40,027 nucleotides of DNA from positions 1 to 40,027 of the forward strand of contig JACZXA010000012.1 of assembly GCA_022571865.1 (NCBI GenBank). The letters run 5' to 3'. Each line of letters starts with the position of its first letter. Positions within the stretch are counted from its first letter, which is position 1. The notes below the pieces were generated by a model that worked only from the letters and a program-made list of their open reading frames with translations, was not told where the DNA came from and ran no database searches. Source of the stretch: Pseudomonadota bacterium (GTDB lineage Bacteria > Pseudomonadota > Gammaproteobacteria > Pseudomonadales > Azotimanducaceae). Positions 1-7,616 of the stretch are shown in pieces. The position numbers were made by a program, and so were the translations under genes.

Positions 1-351
1 GGCAATCGCGTGCCCGTTGATTGCGGCGATGACTGGCTTTTCGACATCAAAGTTGCGCAGGAGGGCGCGGCCGGTGGTCCCGGGATCGGATACGAGTCGT
101 TCGTCCCACGCGTTCTCGGGCTGGCGAGCCCCGCTCATGAGGGGAATGAGCTGGCCAAGATCCGCACCCGCACAAAAAGTACTGCCGGTACCCGTGAGTA
201 TCGCGACACGTACCTCTTCGTCGTCTTTGACGTCCTGGAATGCATCGGCGAGGCGAACGGAAACTTCGGGGTTGATCGCGTTACGTGCCTCCGGGCGGTT
301 CAGTGTGATGAGTGCGATGTGATCTTTTACTTCGTAGTCGACGACTGCCAT
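1..351 (-). CDS. Enoyl-CoA hydratase/isomerase family protein (3' end cut off by the window)
   Basis: Reading the minus strand from the ATG at 351, 117 codons run in frame to the window edge. The product begins MAVVDYEVKDHIALITLNRP and contains the crotonase fold start (ITLNRPEARNAI at about 16-27), the first oxyanion-hole motif CAGADL at about 62-67, and the region leading to the second (KPVIAAINGHAIA) at the edge. Crotonases hydrate or isomerise 2-enoyl-CoA thioesters in beta-oxidation-like pathways in the cytoplasm. A G-rich stretch lies just before the ATG and may be the ribosome binding site. The C-terminal half, with the second oxyanion loop and the catalytic glutamates, is outside the window, so the exact reaction cannot be judged. 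Confidence 0.93.
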   Translation of the reverse strand, partial: MAVVDYEVKDHIALITLNRPEARNAINPEVSVRLADAFQDVKDDEEVRVAILTGTGSTFCAGADLGQLIPLMSGARQPENAWDERLVSDPGTTGRALLRNFDVEKPVIAAINGHAIA

Positions 352-495
352 GGTGCCCCCGTTAGGAATCGTTCAACCAAGAATGTCACCGATGTACCCT
401 ACCGTGTCAAATAGTCGGTAGTACTTTGCGGACGGGTTGTGAAAATGAGCTGCCTGATTAGAATCCGCGAACTGCAATTTCTAGGCTTGCCAATG

Positions 496-548
496 CCCCA
501 GATTTTCGTAGAAAATCTGGGGAAACGGTTTCGTGTTGCCGCACGAAA
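496..548. other. Two consecutive hairpins in the 352-641 intergenic gap
   Basis: A perfect 12-bp inverted repeat (496-507 with 511-522, 3-nt loop, arm CCCCAGATTTTC) is followed six bases later by a second one (529-535 with 542-548, arm TTTCGTG, 6-nt loop). Neither is followed by a T tract on either strand, so they do not look like ordinary intrinsic terminators. They sit between the end of the M48 protease gene and the start of the enoyl-CoA hydratase gene, both on the minus strand. They could be a processing or stability element in a shared transcript, or an operator. Nothing else gene-like is seen in this gap apart from the short repeat at 606-639. Confidence 0.6.
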
Positions 549-605
549 AGCCGGACTCTTGGGGCGACGCTTTCGGTCACGAGCCGTCATGACGACCACG
601 ATCCC

Positions 606-639
606 TCACCCAGAACTCTGCGTCCTCGTGCAATATCCG
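606..639 (-). repeat. 34-bp dispersed repeat, copy 1
   Basis: This 34-base stretch matches 2207-2240 at 30 of 34 positions in the same orientation. It starts three bases past the stop codon of the M48 protease gene, so it would lie in the 3' untranslated part of that transcript. The second copy is likewise just past a gene end (dihydroorotase). No perfect hairpin is obvious inside it. Confidence 0.65.
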
Positions 640-641
640 GG

Positions 642-1841
642 TTAGTCGAGTTCCGGGTCTCCGGCCAATGTCTGCAGGACGAACGTACTCGCTACGGCCA
701 AATCTTTCCCAATCTCGAGCAACAGATCCACTTCGGCTTCTGTGGTGTGACCATCGGCCCGGGATATCGTGCAGAGATCCCGGAGCACCTGCATTCTCTG
801 TGGGCGGGAGGTGTGTGTTTTAGCCTGTGAGATGCGTTCGGGTAGCTCGGCTTTGATCTGCTCGACGTCCAGCTTGTCCGAAAACGAACGCTTACCGAAA
901 AACGCTTCGAACACTTCGATTTCAGCCTCGGAGATCCCTTCGCTCTCAGCCGCAACTGCGATCGCACCCGCAAAGAGCAACCGACGCATGATCTCGGCAC
1001 TGTGTGTGCGACCCTCGAGGTAACTCGGCTCCATGAGGCTCATCAGGTTGTGGATGTTCGCCTCGAGTTCACTGACGGAAATGCCGTCCTTGCGAACCAG
1101 TACGGATTCATCGAACAATTTCAGCGCCTTGACCCGTAAAGGGCTGAATGGATGGGTCAGAAACCAATCCTCCGTGGGCGCTCCCTGGCCCGGTTCGGCG
1201 TCTTCCATTTGCATTTCGTCCACTTGCTGTAAGAACTCGTCGAGGGAGAAATTGACCAACTGACCACTCAACCCTGAAGCAAGCTTGAAGAGCGAATGTG
1301 CAACGGTTTCCAGATCGTTCGCGCAGTAAGCGCCCGCTCGATCCGCCGAAACTTCCGCAAATCGCGACCAACTGGTGAGCGCCAGCGCGAGCTTGGGGCT
1401 CGGCGGCGTTTTACCGCGCAGCACATAACCTATTGGGAGGTCGTGATGGTTGTAGAGGTGGTGTCCCAGTTCGTGTCCCATCACGAACTTCAGTTCGCCC
1501 GGTTCGAAACGCTCGAGCAGGTGGGAGGAGAACATCACGAAAAGCCGTCCTTCCTCCGGTTTGAAACATGCGGCGTTGTAGGTCGGGCTGGGGAACACAT
1601 AAAGTTCGAGGGGTATCGTGAGCCCCAGCTTGTCCGCACACTCGGCTGCGATATTGTGCAAGGGCGCGGCCATGGTCTGAGTCAGCCGCACGGAGGTCGA
1701 AAGCAGGTGTCGGCGAATGCCGAGATTGCCTTTGCCTTCGCGCTTGGCAATCTTCTTATTGACTTTTTTGACGAGGGGATCTTCGAGCAGCTGTTCGAAC
1801 ATCTCCTTGTCGTGTTGCGAGCGAAGCTGGGTTGCGTTCAT
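642..1841 (-). CDS. M48 family zinc metallopeptidase with C-terminal TerB-like domain
   Basis: The 399-residue product has the zinc-protease motif HELGH at 123-127 and a downstream glutamate at 163 in the stretch FAEVSADRAG, which fits the third zinc ligand of M48 (gluzincin) peptidases. The last 110 or so residues are helical with repeated acidic motifs (ESEGISEAEIE, RADGHTTEAEVD) typical of TerB-like or DjlA-like tellurite-resistance domains. No signal peptide or clear membrane helix is visible, unlike HtpX, so it may act in the cytoplasm. The ATG at 1841 has a weak ribosome site, but a good -10 box lies just upstream. The 34-bp repeat follows its stop codon. Substrate unknown; the two-domain arrangement is seen in uncharacterised proteobacterial M48 proteins. 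Confidence 0.9.
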   Translation of the reverse strand: MNATQLRSQHDKEMFEQLLEDPLVKKVNKKIAKREGKGNLGIRRHLLSTSVRLTQTMAAPLHNIAAECADKLGLTIPLELYVFPSPTYNAACFKPEEGRLFVMFSSHLLERFEPGELKFVMGHELGHHLYNHHDLPIGYVLRGKTPPSPKLALALTSWSRFAEVSADRAGAYCANDLETVAHSLFKLASGLSGQLVNFSLDEFLQQVDEMQMEDAEPGQGAPTEDWFLTHPFSPLRVKALKLFDESVLVRKDGISVSELEANIHNLMSLMEPSYLEGRTHSAEIMRRLLFAGAIAVAAESEGISEAEIEVFEAFFGKRSFSDKLDVEQIKAELPERISQAKTHTSRPQRMQVLRDLCTISRADGHTTEAEVDLLLEIGKDLAVASTFVLQTLAGDPELD

Positions 1842-1868
1842 GGTGAGGCTTACTGGCTAATTCGGAAC

Positions 1869-1874
1869 ATTATA
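1869..1874 (-). promoter_or_regulatory. Predicted -10 box for the M48 protease gene
   Basis: The minus strand reads TATAAT here, a perfect sigma-70 -10 hexamer. It is 27 bases upstream of the ATG at 1841, giving a leader of about 20 bases. No good -35 hexamer is found at 16-18 bp spacing, so this is a partial promoter call. Confidence 0.5.
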
Positions 1875-1984
1875 GGCGCGCTTCAGGCGCAGATGGTCGG
1901 GCCGTTTACTACACCTCTTCGGGGAGCTGAGGTAGGCTGTTAGCACTTTTCGGGTCCGAGTAGAGGAAGCCATGCGAACATGAT

Positions 1985-2155
1985 CTAGGAATACTGCGCA
2001 GCAAGGTTGCCGATGGTCCGAAAGAACTCCTCGCGCACTTCGGCGATGATTTCCGCAACCGGTCGTACCGCATCGATTCGTCCGCAGACTTGACCCGTTA
2101 GCGCGATGCTGGCCTCCATGTCGCCACCAAAATAGAGTTCGAGCGCGTCGAGAGC
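1985..2155 (-). pseudogene. 3' remnant of a nitronate monooxygenase (2-nitropropane dioxygenase-like) gene
   Basis: On the minus strand about 56 codons are open from 2155 down to a TAG at 1985-1987. They encode a peptide resembling the C-terminal tail of nitronate monooxygenases: FGGDMEASIALTGQVCGRID, then a segment like VRPVAEIIAEVREEF. Full-length enzymes of this family are about 320-370 residues, so more than four fifths of the gene is gone. Upstream in this frame there is a stop at 2156-2158, and the next bases lead into the 34-bp repeat at 2207-2240. There is no start codon or ribosome site. I read this as the stub of a deleted gene; identification rests on a short match recalled from the family. 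Confidence 0.7.
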
Positions 2156-2206
2156 TCAATGGTGGATGTGTTCGGAATCTGGCAGTACTCGAATCTGGAC
2201 GAGCGC

Positions 2207-2240
2207 TCACCCAAAACTCTGCTTCCTCGCGCAATACCCG
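2207..2240 (-). repeat. 34-bp dispersed repeat, copy 2
   Basis: Same orientation as the copy at 606-639, with four mismatches in 34. It lies 20 bases past the stop codon of the dihydroorotase gene and about 50 bp from the broken end of the nitronate monooxygenase remnant. Confidence 0.65.
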
Positions 2241-2259
2241 CGCTCCTAGGTACTTTTGG

Positions 2260-3585
2260 TTATCTATCGAACTCCAGAGCCATACCTTTGGGGCCATCGA
2301 GCAGTTGTCCGTCTCGATAGCGAAGATGACCGTTCACCCAGGTGGCTCGCACCCGGGCATGCAGATCGATGCCCGCGAATGGGCTCCACCCACACTTGGA
2401 GTAGATCTCAGTCGGGTCGGTGTTCTGTTGCGGGTCGATGAGAACCAGATCTGCGAAATAGCCTTCTCGTATGAAACCGCGATCCTTTACCCCGAACAAT
2501 CGAGCCGGGGCGTGGGAGGTTTTCTCCACGACTTTCTCGATCGTGAGTTTGTTTTGTCTTGTCAGCTCCAACAATGAAACCAATGCGTGTTGTGCAAGAG
2601 GTAATCCGGCGGGAGCTTGCATGTACTTACCCGCTTTTTCTTCGAGGGTGTGTGGCGCATGATCGGTCGCAATGACATCGATGCGATCTTCGTTGACTGC
2701 GCTTAGCAGTGCCGCCTGATCTGCGGCCGTTTTGATGGCCGGGTTGCATTTGATGGCCGCGCCTTTTTCCGCATACGAGGTATCGTTGAAGAACAGATGA
2801 TGTACACAGACTTCCGCGGTTATGCGCTTTTCGGCAAGGTCGCCCGCGGTAAACAGTGCCATTTCCCTGGCTGTGGTGAGATGCAATATATGCAAACGCG
2901 AACCGTGGCGCGTGGCGAGTTCCACTGCCAGCGAAGAAGACTTGTAGCAGGCTTCTTCCGAACGGATGAGTGGATGTTCGGCGAAGGGGATGTCTTCTCC
3001 GTACTTCTCGAATGCTTTTTGTTCGTTGGCCAGGATAGTTGGCGTGTCTTCGCAATGGGTTGCGATAATGAGCCCGGTTGAGGCGAATATGCCTTCCAGC
3101 GTTGCTTCGTTGTCCACCAGCATGTTGCCGGTGCTCGCGCCCATGAATATCTTCACCCCACAGGCAAGAGTGGGATCCACAGTCTTGATCAGCTCCAGAT
3201 TATCGTTCGTCGCGCCGAAGTAGAATGCGAAGTTCGCCGCCGAGTGCTCACGTGCCCTCGTATGTTTGTCGGCGAGGGCTTCGTGAGTGACTGTGAGTGG
3301 ATTGCAATTTGGCATCTCCATGTAACTGGTGATGCCGCCGGCCACGGCCGCTGCTGATTCGGTGCGGATGGTGCCTTTGTGTTCGAAGCCGGGTTCGCGG
3401 AAATGAACCTGGTCGTCGATCATCCCGGGCAACAACCAGGCGCCGTTTGCGTCGATGGTTTCTACTCCCCCCGGAGCCCGTACGTTTATTCCTGAGATGC
3501 GGCCGTTTTCGAGGAGCACATCTCCCTCGGAGACGTTTCCTTCATTGACGATTCGGGCGTTGATGATGCGATAGCTGTTCGTCAC
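2260..3585 (-). CDS. pyrC: Dihydroorotase (amidohydrolase superfamily), Bacteroidetes-like type
   Basis: The 441-residue product carries the amidohydrolase signature of dihydroorotase, which cyclises N-carbamoyl-aspartate to dihydroorotate in pyrimidine synthesis. Visible metal-site residues are D58-Q59-V60-H61 before FREPG, K145 in GVKIFMGASTGN (carbamylated lysine position), H177 in ATHCED, the HILHLTTARE segment (about 232-241) and D308 in IATDHAPH. The first histidine of the usual HxH pair is glutamine here. As I recall the family, this QxH form with the GNMLVDN motif is typical of Bacteroidetes-type dihydroorotases, so the change is probably natural rather than damage. It starts with GTG at 3585 and overlaps the RidA gene stop by four bases (GTGA), indicating translational coupling. 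Confidence 0.9.
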   Translation of the reverse strand: MTNSYRIINARIVNEGNVSEGDVLLENGRISGINVRAPGGVETIDANGAWLLPGMIDDQVHFREPGFEHKGTIRTESAAAVAGGITSYMEMPNCNPLTVTHEALADKHTRAREHSAANFAFYFGATNDNLELIKTVDPTLACGVKIFMGASTGNMLVDNEATLEGIFASTGLIIATHCEDTPTILANEQKAFEKYGEDIPFAEHPLIRSEEACYKSSSLAVELATRHGSRLHILHLTTAREMALFTAGDLAEKRITAEVCVHHLFFNDTSYAEKGAAIKCNPAIKTAADQAALLSAVNEDRIDVIATDHAPHTLEEKAGKYMQAPAGLPLAQHALVSLLELTRQNKLTIEKVVEKTSHAPARLFGVKDRGFIREGYFADLVLIDPQQNTDPTEIYSKCGWSPFAGIDLHARVRATWVNGHLRYRDGQLLDGPKGMALEFDR

Positions 3586-4067
3586 GGTCGGATACTTACC
3601 TCCGCTTCGATTTCGACAGGTACGCCAAACGGCAACTCCGCCATGCCCACCGCACTGCGCGTGTGAGCACCTCGCGTAGGCCCGAACACATCCAGAATAA
3701 GCAGCGACGCGCCATTGATCACCCCGGGTAGCGCGTTGAAGCCGGGGGCGACGTTCACCATTGCGAACACTCTGAGCCAGCCCGTTACCCGGTCGAGTTC
3801 GCCGAGTGCGGCTTTGAGGCTCGCGAACAGGCCCAGCGCGGTGCGTTGTGCTGCGGCGTGGCCTTGTTCAGCGGTGAGATCCGATCCCACCTTACCCAGT
3901 GGTTTGGCTAGTGAGCCGTCGTCGGCCAACGGGACATGACCGGAAAGGAAAATGCGATTGCCGTCAATACGAACCAGGTCGAAAGGTAAATTGCCTGTAT
4001 TCATGGGTGTGGGCAGGGTGAATCCCAACTCCGCCAACCGTTGCTCGGGCGTGCTATTGCCGGACAT
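3582..4067 (-). CDS. RidA/YjgF-family protein
   Basis: This 161-residue protein belongs to the longer RidA-like group (about 150 residues, YjgF_endoribonc type). The core is visible as IFLSGHVPLADDGSL (about 39-53), then AAQRTALGLFASLKAALGEL, then the strand VFAMVNVAPGF, and the C-terminal motif RSAVGMAELPFGVPVEIEAE. RidA deaminates reactive enamine/imine intermediates of PLP enzymes, but many relatives have other or unknown functions. The characteristic arginine is present in THTRSAVGMAELP. The gene overlaps pyrC by four bases on its 3' side, so the two are probably co-transcribed. It is head to head with the beta-barrel protein gene. Confidence 0.9.
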   Translation of the reverse strand: MSGNSTPEQRLAELGFTLPTPMNTGNLPFDLVRIDGNRIFLSGHVPLADDGSLAKPLGKVGSDLTAEQGHAAAQRTALGLFASLKAALGELDRVTGWLRVFAMVNVAPGFNALPGVINGASLLILDVFGPTRGAHTRSAVGMAELPFGVPVEIEAEVSIRP

Positions 4068-4146
4068 TTCCCCCCCTGTCTCACAACTTGGCCTACTTTA
4101 GAGCATCGGAGAAAGTTATGCGTGGGTGGATGTGCGTTTGGTCACA

Positions 4147-4173
4147 TTGCCGAATTCAAGTCATACCTATACT
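4147..4173 (+). promoter_or_regulatory. Possible promoter of the beta-barrel protein gene
   Basis: TTGCCG at 4147-4152 and TATACT at 4168-4173 resemble -35 and -10 boxes, although the spacer is only 15 bp. The position, about 40 bases before the GTG start, is suitable. Confidence 0.3.
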
Positions 4174-4211
4174 TACCTCGAATCAACAAACCTTATTTTC
4201 GGAGAGTTTTT

Positions 4212-4964
4212 GTGCCTAAAAATGTAGCCAAGTACGGTTGGATCATTGTTTTGTTGCTGACGGGCCCGGTGTATGGCGACACGGTATTCGGAATATACGC
4301 AGGAGCAGGTAGCTGGCAGCAAGGGTTCTCCGGCGATATTACTTCCGGAATCACCCAGATCGACATCGAGGATGATCTCGCGCTCGAAGACGAGAACAAC
4401 AATATTTTTTATCTGGCATTGGAGCACGGCGTACCTGTTTTGCCGAATCTGCGCCTGCAGCACGCGAAAATCGCGGTTTCTGGAAACAACGACCTCATTC
4501 GGACAATCGAATTCAACGGGTCTGTCTTTGACGTTGCAGACACGGTTGCTACCAATATGGAACTGAATCAGACGGACCTGGTGCTGTACTACGAGGTACT
4601 CGACAATGTCATCTCGCTGGATATTGGCGTGGCAGTGCGTCAGATTGATGGCTTCTTCGAGATAGCCACAACCCTCGAGGTCTCTCGCGTCGAATTCGAA
4701 GGGGTATTGCCGCTGCTTTACGCCAAGGTGCGTGCCGATCTCCCACTGACCGGGTTGTGGGTAGGTGCCGAGGTACAAGGACTTGGTTACAACACAAGTT
4801 CACTCGTCGATGCGAATGCCCAGATTGGCTGGGAATCGCGTATAGGTCTCGGTGTCGAAGGAGGGTGGCGGACATACCGGCTCGACTTGGAAGATTTGGA
4901 TGACTTCAATAACGTGTCATTGGACATCAGCGGACCCTACTTCGCGCTCAACTTCCACTTCTGA
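4212..4964 (+). CDS. Outer-membrane beta-barrel protein (TIGR04219-like)
   Basis: The most likely start is the GTG at 4212, five bases after a GGAGAG ribosome site; the open frame continues upstream but without a signal peptide. From there the 250-residue product has a signal sequence (about 17 hydrophobic residues, then VYG before DTVFG). The mature part has alternating beta strands and a C-terminal aromatic end (FALNFHF) typical of outer-membrane barrels. The pattern, including GVEGGWRTYRLDLEDLDDF near the end, resembles the gammaproteobacterial TIGR04219 family of small outer-membrane proteins of unknown role. No transport or enzymatic function can be assigned. Confidence 0.82.
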   Translation: MPKNVAKYGWIIVLLLTGPVYGDTVFGIYAGAGSWQQGFSGDITSGITQIDIEDDLALEDENNNIFYLALEHGVPVLPNLRLQHAKIAVSGNNDLIRTIEFNGSVFDVADTVATNMELNQTDLVLYYEVLDNVISLDIGVAVRQIDGFFEIATTLEVSRVEFEGVLPLLYAKVRADLPLTGLWVGAEVQGLGYNTSSLVDANAQIGWESRIGLGVEGGWRTYRLDLEDLDDFNNVSLDISGPYFALNFHF

Positions 4965-4985
4965 TCGATTATGACAATCGCGTTT

Positions 4986-5014
4986 TAGTTCCTGTCTGCG
5001 GTAGGCGGGAACTA
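4986..5014. other. Stem-loop between the beta-barrel gene and glcD
   Basis: TAGTTCC at 4986-4992 pairs with GGAACTA at 5008-5014 around a 15-base loop. There is no T tract after it on the plus strand; an A-rich run at 5028-5044 follows instead. It could be a weak terminator for the upstream gene or a regulatory site for the glc operon. Confidence 0.35.
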
Positions 5015-5084
5015 GCGCGATCGTGCGAAAAAAATCAAAAAAAATGCTTGTCGCCTGGAGTACTGCCCTGCTCCGTGGGTTCCG

Positions 5085-5090
5085 TATAAT
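5085..5090 (+). promoter_or_regulatory. -10 box very close to the glcD start
   Basis: A perfect TATAAT ends eight bases before the ATG at 5099. Transcription would start at about 5097, giving a transcript with almost no leader. No ribosome binding site is visible upstream of the ATG. The -35 region at the proper spacing is poor, which would fit activator-dependent expression. Confidence 0.5.
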
Positions 5091-5098
5091 GATCCATC

Positions 5099-6553
5099 AT
5101 GAGCCGAGCACTAGTCATTGAACTCCTTCGGGCAACCCTTCCGAAGCAGAGTCTCATCACCGATCCAAAAGCGCTGAAACCGTACGAGAGCGACGGGCTG
5201 ACGGCCATCCGCGAGCTTCCCTGGCTGGTCGCCCTTCCCGAGAATGTGCCACAGGTTGAGGCGGTAGTCCGAGTCTGTCGCAGTCACGGGGTGCCGTTGG
5301 TTGTGCGCGGTGCTGGAACCGGCTTGTCCGGAGGCGCTCGCCCACATAAAGATGGCATCGTGTTGGGGTTGTCCAAACTCAACAAGATTCTTGCAGTCGA
5401 CGTCGATAATTGTGTGGCGATAGTACAACCGGGTGTGCGTAATCAGGCTATCAGCGATGCCTCGGCAAAATACGGGCTCTATTACGCGCCAGACCCTTCT
5501 TCGCAGATCGCCTGCAGCATCGGGGGAAACGTCGCGGAGAATTCCGGTGGAGTGCACAGCCTCAAGTATGGCCTTACGGTGAACAACGTCGTGGGGTTGC
5601 AGGTACTCACCATCGACGGTAATTTCCTGGAACTCGGCGGCAAGGGACTCGATAGTCCCGGTTATGACTTGCTTGCGCTGCTCTCCGGTTCCGAAGGGAT
5701 GCTCGGCGTCGTCACCGAGATAACCGTTCGGCTGTTGCCGAAGCCCCCGGAAAAACGGGTGCTGCTCGCGGCGTTTCATGAGATAGGGGCAGCGGCCGAC
5801 GTGGTTGGCAACATTATCGGGCAGGGTCTGATACCTGCGGGTCTGGAGATGATGGATCGTCTAGCCATTGAAGCCGCGGAAGAATATGTGCATGCGGGTT
5901 ATCCCCGAGACGCCGCAGCGATCCTGTTGTGCGAACTCGACGGGGTAGAAGCCGAGGTGGAAAGTAACGTCGCATTCGTTTCGCAGCTGCTCGAAGAGGG
6001 TGGCGCCTACGATATACGTGTCGCGAGTGATCCCGAGGAGCAGGCACGCTTCTGGTTAGGACGTAAAGCCGCGTTTCCTGCCATGGGGAGGATCTCGCCG
6101 GACTATTACTGTATGGATGGAACGATTCCGCGAGCACGTTTGAGTGAAGTGCTCGAGCGAATCCAACAGTTTTCCAGGCACTATGGATTGCGAGTTGCCA
6201 ACGTGTTTCATGCCGGTGATGGCAACCTGCATCCTTTGATTCTCTACGATGCCAACCAACCTGGCGAGCTTGAACGTACCGAGGAAATGGGTGGCAAGAT
6301 ACTCGAGTTGTGCGTTGCGGTTGGTGGCACCGTAACCGGTGAACACGGAGTTGGCGTTGAGAAGCTCGATCAGATGTGTGCTCAGTTTTCCGCCGCGGAG
6401 CTGGATCAGTTTCACCGGCTGAAAGAAGCGTTCGATCCGGAATCGCTGATGAATCCGGGTAAAGCGATTCCTACATTGAGTCGTTGTTCCGAGATTGGCG
6501 GGATGCACGTTCACGGCGGCAAGCTGCCCTTCCCGCACCTCGAGAGATTTTGA
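5099..6553 (+). CDS. glcD: Glycolate oxidase subunit GlcD (FAD-linked)
   Basis: The 484-residue protein is a VAO-type flavoprotein. The FAD-binding part includes VRGAGTGLSGGA (69-80) and IGGNVAENSGG (141-151), and the C-terminal FAD-oxidase domain has HAGDGNLHP (371-379) and GEHGVG (414-419), the motifs of GlcD and D-lactate dehydrogenases. With GlcE and GlcF it oxidises glycolate to glyoxylate and passes electrons to the respiratory chain. The gene is directly followed by glcE one base after its stop. The length is close to that of the E. coli protein (499). No glcC regulator or malate synthase gene is seen nearby. Confidence 0.95.
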   Translation: MSRALVIELLRATLPKQSLITDPKALKPYESDGLTAIRELPWLVALPENVPQVEAVVRVCRSHGVPLVVRGAGTGLSGGARPHKDGIVLGLSKLNKILAVDVDNCVAIVQPGVRNQAISDASAKYGLYYAPDPSSQIACSIGGNVAENSGGVHSLKYGLTVNNVVGLQVLTIDGNFLELGGKGLDSPGYDLLALLSGSEGMLGVVTEITVRLLPKPPEKRVLLAAFHEIGAAADVVGNIIGQGLIPAGLEMMDRLAIEAAEEYVHAGYPRDAAAILLCELDGVEAEVESNVAFVSQLLEEGGAYDIRVASDPEEQARFWLGRKAAFPAMGRISPDYYCMDGTIPRARLSEVLERIQQFSRHYGLRVANVFHAGDGNLHPLILYDANQPGELERTEEMGGKILELCVAVGGTVTGEHGVGVEKLDQMCAQFSAAELDQFHRLKEAFDPESLMNPGKAIPTLSRCSEIGGMHVHGGKLPFPHLERF

Positions 6554-6554
6554 C

Positions 6555-7616
6555 ATGCGCACGGACACAGACCAGAAAGACCGTCTAGTAGAAGCCGTCG
6601 CGGAGGCCTACGCCGAGCGATTGTCTTTGCAGATCGTAGGTTCCGGTAGCAAAGTCTTTCTCACGGAACCGACCACATCAGACACTCAAGCCAGACTTCT
6701 GTCTCTGACCGAACATAGGGGTGTGACGGAGTACGTTCCTGAGGAACTGGTTGTTACTGCCCGTTCGGGAACGACATTGAAAGAGCTCGAGCAGCAGTTG
6801 GCCAGAGCGGGACAGATGCTGCCCTTCGAGCCGCCGCGGTTTGCGGGAGCCGGCACGTTGGGAGGCGCGGTGGCTAGCGGGCTGTCCGGGCCAGGACGCC
6901 CATGGTACGGTGCGTTGCGCGATGCCGTTCTCGGGGTCGAGATGATCAATGGCCGTGGAGAATTCCTGCGGTTTGGTGGCCAGGTGATGAAAAATGTTGC
7001 TGGCTATGACGTTTCCCGCCTCCAGGCGGGCGCTTTTGGCGCCTTGGGGGTGTTGTTGTCCGTGAGCATCAAGACGCTGCCAAAACCCGCTGTCGAGTCG
7101 ACGTGTATTTTTGAGTTGAAGGCGGATGCCGCACTCGAGAAACTTCGAGCATGGGCACGATTGCCGTTGCCAATCACCGCTACTTGTCACGTCGACAACC
7201 AACTCAGCGTTCGTTTGTCAGGTTCAGAGGCGTCAGTCTCGTGGGGTGTAGAACACATCGAGGGAGACTCGGTGAACGGGGAGGCGTTTTGGAGTCAGTT
7301 GCGCAATCACGAACACGGTTTTTTTAACAAGGAAGGGGAAGGCATATTGTGGCGCCTGTCTGTACCACCGGATACGCCGTTGACAGATGAGCCCACTATG
7401 ATCGAGTGGAGTGGCGCCCTACGTTGGGTGTATAGCGAAAAAGTACTGACTGATTGGGCGCGCGAGCAGGGTGGCTATGCTCTGCCGTTTAACGGGGACT
7501 ATCGTACTCAGTCGCTTTTGTGGTCCAACGACAAGCTGCACAAACGCATCAAACGTGCGTTCGACCCGGCCGAGATATTGAACCCGTTTGCGGATGTCGT
7601 TGTCGATGCAAACTAA
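6555..7616 (+). CDS. glcE: Glycolate oxidase subunit GlcE (FAD-binding)
   Basis: The start is the ATG at 6555, one base past the glcD stop. The 353-residue product is the smaller FAD-binding subunit. Visible features are the PP-loop region LPFEPPRFAGAGTLGGAVAS (about 92-111) with the downstream GPGRPWYGALRDAVLGVEMI segment, and the GGQVMKNVAGYDVSRL motif typical of GlcE. It lacks the GlcD C-terminal glycolate-oxidation motifs, as expected. It ends in FDPAEILNPFADV, similar to the GlcE C-terminus. The next gene, glcF, begins inside its last codons. Confidence 0.95.
   Translation: MRTDTDQKDRLVEAVAEAYAERLSLQIVGSGSKVFLTEPTTSDTQARLLSLTEHRGVTEYVPEELVVTARSGTTLKELEQQLARAGQMLPFEPPRFAGAGTLGGAVASGLSGPGRPWYGALRDAVLGVEMINGRGEFLRFGGQVMKNVAGYDVSRLQAGAFGALGVLLSVSIKTLPKPAVESTCIFELKADAALEKLRAWARLPLPITATCHVDNQLSVRLSGSEASVSWGVEHIEGDSVNGEAFWSQLRNHEHGFFNKEGEGILWRLSVPPDTPLTDEPTMIEWSGALRWVYSEKVLTDWAREQGGYALPFNGDYRTQSLLWSNDKLHKRIKRAFDPAEILNPFADVVVDAN

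Noticed and set aside
1296-1943. Plus-strand frame of 215 codons opposite the M48 protease gene
   Set aside because: The minus-strand protein carries the HELGH zinc motif and TerB-like tail; this frame has no motif or ribosome site.
1857-2297. Minus-strand frame of 146 codons between pyrC and the protease gene
   Set aside because: It crosses the nitronate monooxygenase remnant in a different frame, and its low-complexity arginine/serine content looks non-coding.
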